Assembly: GCA_016926475.1 (NCBI GenBank)
Contig: JAFGON010000057.1
Span: forward strand, 1 to 64,000
Source of the DNA: a candidate division WOR-3 bacterium
GTDB taxonomy: Bacteria > SDB-A
Direction: 5' to 3'
DNA length: 64,000 nt
The notes beneath the pieces are model-generated. The model saw only the letters and a program-made list of their open reading frames with translations, was not told the DNA's origin and did not search any database. The translations under genes and the position numbers were made by a program. Below, piece after piece: positions 52,566 to 59,726 of this stretch (the first letter of the stretch is position 1; each line of letters begins with the position of its first letter).

Positions 52566-53977
52566 TGCTTTTTCCGACAGTTGAGTTTGGAATATTTTTC
52601 TTCATTGTCTTCGCGCTGAGCTGGCTGCTAAAAGACAAGTTCAAGTCGAGAAAAGTAATTCTTTTAATCGCGAGCTACATTTTTTACGGCTGGTGGGACT
52701 GGCGTTTCACCTTCCTCCTCTTTTTGTGTTCTTTCGGGAACTACCTTTTCGGCTTGGCGATGTCGGATTCGAAAGAGTCTTATCACAGAAAAGTCATAGT
52801 GGCTATATCGGTGGTCTGGAACCTGACAATTCTCGGCTTCTTCAAGTACTACGGATTCTTCGTCTCTTCTTTCAACAATTTGATGTCCTTTATAAATTTG
52901 GGTTCAAGCCTTCCAGTTTTGAACATAATCCTGCCGGTTGGAATATCTTTTTTCACTTTTCAAGCCATGAGCTACGTCATAGACGTCTATAGAAAAGAAA
53001 TCCCACCGTCTAAATCACTTGTCGACGTAATGCTGTTTGTATCATTTTTCCCCCAGCTTGTAGCAGGTCCTATAGTCAGGGCTAAAGATTTCATACCCCA
53101 GTTGTCCAAAAAACCGGATCCAAAAAATATTCCCGCGGCGAGAGCTTTTGTTTTGATTTCAGCCGGTCTTTTCAAGAAAGTTATAATCGCCAACTACCTG
53201 GCGACCGAAATCGTCGACCCTGTTTTTGAAACACCTTCTTCCTACTCCGCTCTCGACGCTCTTTTTGCGGTCTATGGATACGCCGTTCAAATATACTGCG
53301 ATTTCAGCGCATACAGTGAAATTGCGATCGGCATAGCTGCTCTTCTCGGGTATTATTTTCAAGACAATTTCAACTATCCCTACAGAGCTCAGTCGATAAA
53401 AGATTTTTGGAGAAGATGGCATATTTCTCTTTCCACTTGGCTCAGAGACTACCTCTATATACCTCTGGGCGGTTCAAAAAAGGGCAGGTTCAGAACATAC
53501 GTCAACCTCGCCATCACAATGCTTTTAGGCGGTCTTTGGCACGGTGCCGCGTGGAATTTCGTCTTCTGGGGAGCTCTTCACGGTTTCGGACTGGGAATTG
53601 AAAGATTTTTCATCGACAAATTTGGCGAGAGAAAACACAACGTCTTATGGCAAATATTATCCACTGCCTTTGTGTTCCACTTTGTCTGCCTGAGCTGGAT
53701 ATTTTTCAGGTCGAGATCTTTTTCCCTGTCCATGGAATATTTTCGGGCGTTCGGAAATATTTCTCGCGAAGTTTCATTTGTCACTCCATTCGTTTTTCTG
53801 CTCGTGCTTGTTGGAATCGCCATGCATTTCACGCCATCGGCTCCCGGAAGATGGGTCCGTCTCAATTTCAATAGACTGCCGACAGTCGTGCAGGGTATAA
53901 TTCTCGGTATTTTGCTTCTTATGATAAGCGCTTTCGGACCTGAAGGCGTAGCGCCATTTATATATTTCAGGTTTTAG
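52565..53977 (+). CDS. MBOAT-family O-acyltransferase (AlgI/DltB-like)
   Basis: A 470-residue polytopic enzyme with about ten helices. The family hallmarks are the YVIDVYRKE segment, FPQLVAGPIVRAKDFIPQL, QIYCDFSAYSEIAIGIAALLGY, FWRRWHISLSTWLRDYLYIPLGGSKKG and the catalytic His in LGGLWHGAAWNF. AlgI-type proteins move acyl groups (often acetyl) across the membrane to alginate or other glycans with an SGNH partner; two such partners follow directly. Confidence 0.94.
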   Translation: MLFPTVEFGIFFFIVFALSWLLKDKFKSRKVILLIASYIFYGWWDWRFTFLLFLCSFGNYLFGLAMSDSKESYHRKVIVAISVVWNLTILGFFKYYGFFVSSFNNLMSFINLGSSLPVLNIILPVGISFFTFQAMSYVIDVYRKEIPPSKSLVDVMLFVSFFPQLVAGPIVRAKDFIPQLSKKPDPKNIPAARAFVLISAGLFKKVIIANYLATEIVDPVFETPSSYSALDALFAVYGYAVQIYCDFSAYSEIAIGIAALLGYYFQDNFNYPYRAQSIKDFWRRWHISLSTWLRDYLYIPLGGSKKGRFRTYVNLAITMLLGGLWHGAAWNFVFWGALHGFGLGIERFFIDKFGERKHNVLWQILSTAFVFHFVCLSWIFFRSRSFSLSMEYFRAFGNISREVSFVTPFVFLLVLVGIAMHFTPSAPGRWVRLNFNRLPTVVQGIILGILLLMISAFGPEGVAPFIYFRF

Positions 53978-53987
53978 GGAGGAATTC

Positions 53988-54995
53988 ATGGATTTCATGG
54001 AAAAGTTTAGATATGAAAAATCATACACCCTCGCAACTGTGACCAAAATCCTTTTGGTTTGCCTTCTCTTTGTCGTAATCTTTGATTCCACAGGCCTCAA
54101 CAATTGGGCGAAAAAACTCAGAGTCGGCCCTGTCAGAAGTTTTTTTCTGACTTTCACCGAGCCTCTCGCTTTCGGGACTTCAAGTCTGAACCTCGACTTT
54201 CCGAGAAAATCACTGAAAAACATTTTCTTGTTCTCCATGGGGAAACAGAGGGAAGCCGGTTTCATCGGGGCGGAAGACCCCGCGCTGACAGTTGTAGAAA
54301 TTCCGATTGAAAATACCGCGCCGCAAGACAACACCAACGTCGTCGTATATTCTTCTTCTTCTCCTGTTTCGATACTTCTTTTAGGGGATTCGATGATGGG
54401 AGACGGGCTCGGGACAATGCTGATAAGAGACATAAACGAAAGTCCAGACATGACACAGAAAAGATATTTCAAAGTTTCATCAGGCATGACCAGACCGGAC
54501 TTTTACAACTGGCCCGCACAGGTCGGGCAGATATTTTCAACCGAAAATTACGACATCGTCATCATTATGATGGGGACAAACGACGCTCAAAATTTCGAGA
54601 TGGACGGAAAGATATATACTTATGGGACAGAAGAATGGTTTGAAGTCTACAGACAGAGGGTCACGTCTTTCGTGGCTTATCTGACCCAGCATACTTCAAG
54701 GGTCTACTGGATAGGAATGCCTCCCATGAGAAGTTCCGGTTACAATTCGAGGATGAAGTCTCTCAACGTGATATTCGAAGAAGTCTGCGGGCAAAACACA
54801 AAAGCCACTTACTTTTCCACAGTTCCAATTCTCGGCGACGCTTCAGGGAATTACTCTACATATATCACGTCCGGTAGCAGACAGATTCAAGCAAGGGATG
54901 AGAAAGATGGAATACACATGACAAGAGCCGGAGGACAGCTTGTCAGCGACAGCTTGCTGACGAAAATCAGACAGGATTTCACTTTTGAAGATTAG
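53988..54995 (+). CDS. Membrane-anchored SGNH hydrolase/acyltransferase (DUF459/AlgJ-like)
   Basis: A 335-residue protein: one N-terminal helix (about 18-36), an ordered linker, then an SGNH domain from about 125 with block I LLLGDSMMGDGLG, block III MMGTNDAQ and block V DGIHMTRAGG holding the catalytic Ser, Gly/Asn and Asp-His. The DUF459 group and AlgJ/AlgX/PatB proteins work with MBOAT proteins to attach acetyl groups to exopolysaccharide. GGGAGG lies 7 nt before the ATG. It overlaps the next gene by 11 nt. Confidence 0.86.
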   Translation: MDFMEKFRYEKSYTLATVTKILLVCLLFVVIFDSTGLNNWAKKLRVGPVRSFFLTFTEPLAFGTSSLNLDFPRKSLKNIFLFSMGKQREAGFIGAEDPALTVVEIPIENTAPQDNTNVVVYSSSSPVSILLLGDSMMGDGLGTMLIRDINESPDMTQKRYFKVSSGMTRPDFYNWPAQVGQIFSTENYDIVIIMMGTNDAQNFEMDGKIYTYGTEEWFEVYRQRVTSFVAYLTQHTSRVYWIGMPPMRSSGYNSRMKSLNVIFEEVCGQNTKATYFSTVPILGDASGNYSTYITSGSRQIQARDEKDGIHMTRAGGQLVSDSLLTKIRQDFTFED

Positions 54996-55761
54996 CCTTT
55001 TTCTGTTTCTTTTACTCCGAATAGCAGCAACTGAAATATTCGACGACTCAGGCAACGTGTTTGTCAACCAGAATCAGAAAGAACTCTATTGGCAGAGGAT
55101 GAACAGGTTCAGAAATGAAAATGAATCCATCTCGGAAGGTAGCGTCGTTTTTTTGGGAAATTCGATTATCGAGGCTTACAGGCTTGACAAGTATTTCCCC
55201 GGAATCAAAATCTACAACCGCGGAATCACGGGAGACAGAATAGGTGTTGGAAGGGAGGGAGGGGTTCTAAAACGCCTGAGGGAATCCTGTTTCAGGCTCA
55301 AGCCTTCAAAAATATTCCTTATGATAGGTATAAACGACATAGGCGACAGGTACAAACCCGTCCAGGAAATAGCCCAGGGGTACGACCTTCTTGTCAAATC
55401 GATATTCGATTCGCTTCCCGAGGTCTCGCTTTTCGTCCACAGCGTCTTGCCCACCGGCGGAATTTATTCTGGGTTAAACCCATCCATAGATTCCCTCAAT
55501 TATTTTCTCAGGGAGATAGTCGACAGCCGCGACAGGGAGAAGAGCATTTACTACATAGACCTGCACAGCTTGTTTTCAGATTCGGCTGGAAATTTGAGAA
55601 GAGAGCTGACAATCGAGGGTCTTCATCTCAAAGAATGCGCCTACCATATCTGGACGAGCGCTATTTGGGACCTCGTCTATTCAAGACAATCCATTTCGAT
55701 TCAGATAACTATTGATGAACTGGACTCTATTTTCTCCGACACTTGCCGGTCTTCAGACTGA
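54985..55761 (+). CDS. Secreted GDSL/SGNH lipase-like protein
   Basis: A 258-residue exported protein (signal about 1-14) of the platelet-activating-factor-acetylhydrolase-like SGNH group. Block I is FLGNSIIEAY, the NRGITGDRIG segment and block III MIGINDIGD follow, then SVLPTGG. In block V, which normally reads D-G-L-H, the Asp is replaced by Glu (IEGLHLKE), so the charge relay may be altered. The start is TTG at 54985, 11 nt inside the previous gene. It is probably the last gene of the acylation cassette. Confidence 0.86.
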   Translation: MKISLFLFLLLRIAATEIFDDSGNVFVNQNQKELYWQRMNRFRNENESISEGSVVFLGNSIIEAYRLDKYFPGIKIYNRGITGDRIGVGREGGVLKRLRESCFRLKPSKIFLMIGINDIGDRYKPVQEIAQGYDLLVKSIFDSLPEVSLFVHSVLPTGGIYSGLNPSIDSLNYFLREIVDSRDREKSIYYIDLHSLFSDSAGNLRRELTIEGLHLKECAYHIWTSAIWDLVYSRQSISIQITIDELDSIFSDTCRSSD

Positions 55762-55764
55762 AAA

Positions 55765-55783
55765 TGCTTGTCTGAAACAAGCA
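55765..55783 (+). terminator. Possible weak terminator between convergent operons
   Basis: TGCTTGT and ACAAGCA form a 7-bp hairpin with a 5-nt loop just after the SGNH gene. The following T-rich stretch (from 55788) is interrupted, so termination would be weak. Confidence 0.3.
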
Positions 55784-55810
55784 AGCGTTTATTTTGTCAA
55801 AAAAATACTT

Positions 55811-56224
55811 TCATTGAAAAACTAAAATTGGTATTCCCAAACAGGAAAAGAGTCTTAATGTTTTCTTAATCTCCGTCTCCTCCGGTTCACATAAAACCAA
55901 AAGATCCGCCTTTGTTTTGCTTATTAGTGCGATTAAATCTTCATCGGTATCAATTTCCGCAACGCTCAAGTTTATAAACAATCCCTGTGATTTAAACTTC
56001 TCTTCAATTTCATAAGCTTCAAACCACCTTTTCCTTACCTGCTCCTCTTGAATTACCTCTCTTTTCCTGCCGTTTTGCTGAATTATATTTTCTATTAAAT
56101 TTTTTTCGATTACCGAAAAAACATAAGTTTCGGCTGAATTTAATTTCGAAAACCCAATCAGCCATTTTATTGTTTTTTGAGATAGTTTTTTTTCAAAGAT
56201 TGTCACGATAATTTTTGAAAACAT
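55811..56224 (-). CDS. UspA-like small protein
   Basis: A 137-residue soluble protein with the alternating strand-helix pattern of universal stress proteins: MFSKIIVTIFEKKLSQKTIK, AETYVFSVIE, a central helix (KRWFEAYEIEEKFKSQG), INLSVAEID, DLLVLCEPE, IPILVF. The ATP-binding G-x2-G-x9-G-S motif is not evident. The ATG at 56224 overlaps the transporter stop as TGATG, so the two are coupled; Usp domains often sit beside or within ion transporters, which supports a regulatory role here. The frame stays open further upstream, inside the transporter gene, but no start signal is seen there. Confidence 0.66.
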   Translation of the reverse strand: MFSKIIVTIFEKKLSQKTIKWLIGFSKLNSAETYVFSVIEKNLIENIIQQNGRKREVIQEEQVRKRWFEAYEIEEKFKSQGLFINLSVAEIDTDEDLIALISKTKADLLVLCEPEETEIKKTLRLFSCLGIPILVFQ

Positions 56225-58194
56225 CAGGGCGACATCCCTATTTGCAAAATCATCAGAAATAACACTAAAATTATGGATATCAAAACAACGGGTAAACCAA
56301 ATTTCAACCAAGAGCTGAAACTTATTATCTTGCCCTCGGATTTTTCATAAACTGATAAAGCGACCATGTTTGCGCTCGAGCCTATCATTGTCAGGTTTCC
56401 GCCTAAACAACCACCAAAAAGCAAGCCCCACCACAATATTCCTGTATGTGACAATCCGATTATTTTCAAGCCTTTTACGACAGGAACAAGAGCCGCGATG
56501 ATGGGAAGATTATCCACAAAACCCGATGCCAGAGCCGTCGATGTAGTTATAATGACAAGTGCGGTCGCTGTGACAGTGTGTTCTGGATTTAACATACCTC
56601 CAATTTGAATATTTTGGGAAAAATTTGCGATTTGATACGCAAGTTTTGTCGTAACTCCTGTGTATTCTAAGCACGCGGCTTTTGCAAAAAGAAACATAAA
56701 AAACAATATTGTCCACCAGTCTACACCTTCGGTTATTAAATTTTTTCCTCGCCTTCCTTCCATGAACACAATAACTCCGGCAAATGCCAAAGGCATTGCG
56801 ACGAGGGAGGTGTTAGGAAAAAGATTTAAAATTGCATCAACGCGTTTGGAAAAACCTATCAAGATAACTAATAAAATAAAAAGAAATCCACCAATTTTCA
56901 TTTTCTTTATATTTTCTACACTTTCCCATGGATTGATGCTTTTGTTTTCATTCGAATTCGTATCCGTCTGAAAGGCTTTTATCTTAGCCGGTATGGATTT
57001 TCTGAACAAGAATAGTAAAAACAGGGACAAAACAACTGTTGTAATAATTGATAGAGGAGAGGCCCATCTTAAAAAGTCTTCAAATGACAGATTGCCTAAA
57101 AAAGCTATATATATACCTATGGGATTCCCGATTAAAGTCAGCGCTGAACCAATATTTGTGCCGAAGATAAGGCTGATAATGAAAGGGAATGCCGGTAAAT
57201 TCATTTCGCTTGTCAACGATAAGGCAATTGAAGCTACAACCAATATACCTGTTACCTCGCCCGTCAACCCCCCCAAAATCACGGATAGAAACATGAGAAT
57301 AAAAAAAATTTTTCTTGGATAAAACCCGACTTTTTTTATTATGAATGAAACTAAAAATTTAAAAACGCCTATATAATCAAGCCAGGCAACCACTATCATC
57401 ATTGAAATAATAAAAAGGATCGTCGGAATACTCATAAACTCCACTGTCATCTTCAAATCCATGGTGCCGCTCAACAAAAGAAAGCTCAATCCGAAGGCGG
57501 CAATTGCGACCCTGTATTGCCAAAAAAGAAGAGTCCCGATGACCGTAGAAAAAAATATGCTTGAAGCCCAAATCTGCTTTGTAACCCATATAGACTCATT
57601 GAACTTTAAATCGCCCCTTGCGAGTGCTTCGTCATTGAAAGGAATTTTAACCAGCGGAAGCATTACGACAAATAATATAAAAATAGCGGCGACTGCTCCG
57701 AAGAAATAGAAAAGACGCATGTTTTTTGTGAAAAAATTCTCTTTTGGCCTGGAGGAAATTATCGAAATCACCGACGCAGGGTCTTTAGCTTTCATCAGCT
57801 TTTTAAATGTCTCTTCACGATGTAAGACACTCGCAATCCCTGAAAGAATTTTCAGATACTCTTCCGGTTTTTTTTCAGGAGAAATAATCAACACAGCAAG
57901 CTTCACGAGTTGATCTTCTATTCCGTTAAACGGGATTCCCTGTTTTAATCTGGCTATGACAATATAACTTTTTTTAAGGTCGTGCAATCTGGCATGCGGC
58001 AGGGCAATGCCTTTGCCGATTGCAGTGGATCCTTTGTTTTCCCTGCTCGTCAGTTCTTCGATGAACTTATTTTTATCCTTGAGAATATTTTTCGAGTATA
58101 GAAATCCGGAGAAATAACGGAATAATTCCTCGCGAGTTTCTACTTCCAAATCGAGTATTACAAAATTTTTATTCAATACATCTTTAAATTTCAT
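56224..58194 (-). CDS. PTS EIIA domain fused to an SLC13/ArsB-NhaD-like transporter
   Basis: A 656-residue fusion. Residues about 1-150 form a PTS EIIA type 2 domain, with the phospho-acceptor His in GIALPHARLHD and the surrounding NKGSTAIGKG loop. Then come about twelve helices of the CitMHS/ArsB/NhaD (ion transporter) superfamily, with ASIALSLTSEMNLPAFPFII and LIFGTNIGSALTLIGNPIGI in the first half and the repeat LGGNLTMIGSSANMVAL in the second. The substrate (Na+/H+, phosphate or dicarboxylate) is not clear. ATG 58194 is chosen over upstream ATG 58245 because the EIIA fold begins there. A Usp-like gene is coupled downstream. Confidence 0.88.
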   Translation of the reverse strand: MKFKDVLNKNFVILDLEVETREELFRYFSGFLYSKNILKDKNKFIEELTSRENKGSTAIGKGIALPHARLHDLKKSYIVIARLKQGIPFNGIEDQLVKLAVLIISPEKKPEEYLKILSGIASVLHREETFKKLMKAKDPASVISIISSRPKENFFTKNMRLFYFFGAVAAIFILFVVMLPLVKIPFNDEALARGDLKFNESIWVTKQIWASSIFFSTVIGTLLFWQYRVAIAAFGLSFLLLSGTMDLKMTVEFMSIPTILFIISMMIVVAWLDYIGVFKFLVSFIIKKVGFYPRKIFFILMFLSVILGGLTGEVTGILVVASIALSLTSEMNLPAFPFIISLIFGTNIGSALTLIGNPIGIYIAFLGNLSFEDFLRWASPLSIITTVVLSLFLLFLFRKSIPAKIKAFQTDTNSNENKSINPWESVENIKKMKIGGFLFILLVILIGFSKRVDAILNLFPNTSLVAMPLAFAGVIVFMEGRRGKNLITEGVDWWTILFFMFLFAKAACLEYTGVTTKLAYQIANFSQNIQIGGMLNPEHTVTATALVIITTSTALASGFVDNLPIIAALVPVVKGLKIIGLSHTGILWWGLLFGGCLGGNLTMIGSSANMVALSVYEKSEGKIISFSSWLKFGLPVVLISIILVLFLMILQIGMSP

Positions 58195-58914
58195 CTTGAT
58201 ACAGTATATTATTATTTTTTTAAAAGCAAGATCGTCGTCAATCAATTAGCTATGAACTCTCTCTATGTATTTTGTATCCTTCTCCGAAAGAAAATTCAGG
58301 AAACAATCAGACATTTAACTTCCGCTAAATAATTTAAAGCAAAACTCGCATAATAGGATAAGAGACAAGATGTGTCAAAGTACCAGATTTTTCGAACGAA
58401 AAAACTGGCCAGATGTTTTTTTACAAAAAAGTATCATTATTATTATCGAGCAAAACGCCAATAAAATCAGGAAAGAGTATCTCTGATAGAGAAAATATGA
58501 ACAATTTTATAATAAAAATTATATCAGTAGAGAATTGGCTCAACATACTATTTTTGACACTTTGACCAGAGAAGTTGTTTACTTCTCTCATCCAGCCAGT
58601 CCACTGAATCGAGGGACCAATTAAAATACGAACGGTTTGATAAGACATTATTTTTCGAAAGGAACTGATTTTAACAATGTGACAAAAAAGAAATCAAAAA
58701 CGCCCAACTGCGATGAATTATACTTCATTGGTTCTTAATGGCAGTCCTATAAAAGCGCTGGATTGGGATTGTCTTTGCAAGGCTTTTTAAAAATCGCGGG
58801 TTTTTCTTTAAAAACTTGAGACCACTAAAACAATATTTTTTGCAAATTGACAAATAAACTGGTTTAACGTCAATAATGGTTTATTTTATCAGACGCAGGA
58901 AGTTATAATAAACT
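58195..58914. other. Gene-free AT-rich region
   Basis: No convincing gene in about 720 nt. It holds many short A/T runs, a 7-bp hairpin GAGAAGT/ACTTCTC (58569-58575 with 58581-58587), and TTGACA at 58847-58852 without a good -10 partner at 17 nt; TATAAT at 58904-58909 lies too near the sirtuin start to drive it with a leader. A 75-codon minus-strand frame (58421-58648) has no recognisable pattern. It may hold the divergent promoters, or decayed sequence, but I can assign nothing firmly. Confidence 0.4.
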
Positions 58915-59661
58915 GTGAAGGAAAATGATAACATCAGGTCTGCCGCAGATATTTTGAGAACCTCAAAACGGACGACGGTCTTTACAGGCGCGGGAATATC
59001 CGTCGAAAGCGGCATCCCGCCTTTCAGGGGAAAGGGAGGACTGTGGGAAACTTACGATCCTTTTTTTTTGGACATTTCCTATTTTAAAAACAATCCGGAA
59101 AAAGCATGGAAGATGATAATCGAGGTCTTCTACGATAAAATCAACGGCAAAAAACCCAATTTCGCCCACAAAGGATTGACTCTTTTACAGCGCAAGGGTT
59201 TCATCAGGACCATAATCACACAGAACATTGACTCGCTGCATCAGGAAGCCGGCTCTGTAAACGTCTATGAGTTCCATGGAAATTCAAAAAAACTCCTGTG
59301 CCTGGATTGCTCCAAAACTTACGACATTTCCGAAGTATGTTTTGAAAAACTCCCCCCTCGTTGCAAAGAATGCGGAGGTGTACTAAAACCTGATTTTGTT
59401 TTTTTCGGAGAACCCATACCGGACATCGCCCTCAAGCAGAGTTATTTTGAGGCTCAAGAATCCGAAGTCTTCTTCGTTATCGGCACTTCAGGAGAAATTA
59501 TGCCTGCGTCGTATTTTCCTTATACCGCAAAAAACCAAGGCGCCAAGATCGTGGAACTAAACGTTGAACCCTCTAATTACACGAATTCTATATCAGATGT
59601 TTTCATCCCCTTAAAAGCCACCCAAGGGATAAAATCTCTTATCGAAGAGATCGGGATTTAG
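58915..59661 (+). CDS. Sirtuin NAD-dependent protein deacylase
   Basis: A 248-residue Sir2-family enzyme removing acyl groups from lysine with NAD. The cofactor motif is TGAGISVESGIPPFRGKGG, then TQNIDSLHQEAGS, catalytic His in EFHGN, four zinc Cys (C-L-D-C and C-K-E-C), PDFVFFGEP, and a C-terminal GTSGEIMPASYFP. It lacks the Tyr/Arg pair of the desuccinylase class in its usual place, so ordinary deacetylation is likely. The start is GTG at 58915. Targets may include acetylated metabolic enzymes; no acetyltransferase is adjacent. Confidence 0.93.
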   Translation: MKENDNIRSAADILRTSKRTTVFTGAGISVESGIPPFRGKGGLWETYDPFFLDISYFKNNPEKAWKMIIEVFYDKINGKKPNFAHKGLTLLQRKGFIRTIITQNIDSLHQEAGSVNVYEFHGNSKKLLCLDCSKTYDISEVCFEKLPPRCKECGGVLKPDFVFFGEPIPDIALKQSYFEAQESEVFFVIGTSGEIMPASYFPYTAKNQGAKIVELNVEPSNYTNSISDVFIPLKATQGIKSLIEEIGI

Positions 59662-59726
59662 TGATGGGATGAACTCCTTTCTTTGACGGTAAAAAAGGTT
59701 TATCATCTTATAAAACTGGTGCAATT

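Noticed and set aside
58421-58648. 75-codon minus-strand frame in the gene-free region, considered as a transposase remnant
   Set aside because: No transposase motif, no terminal inverted repeats or target duplication seen around it.
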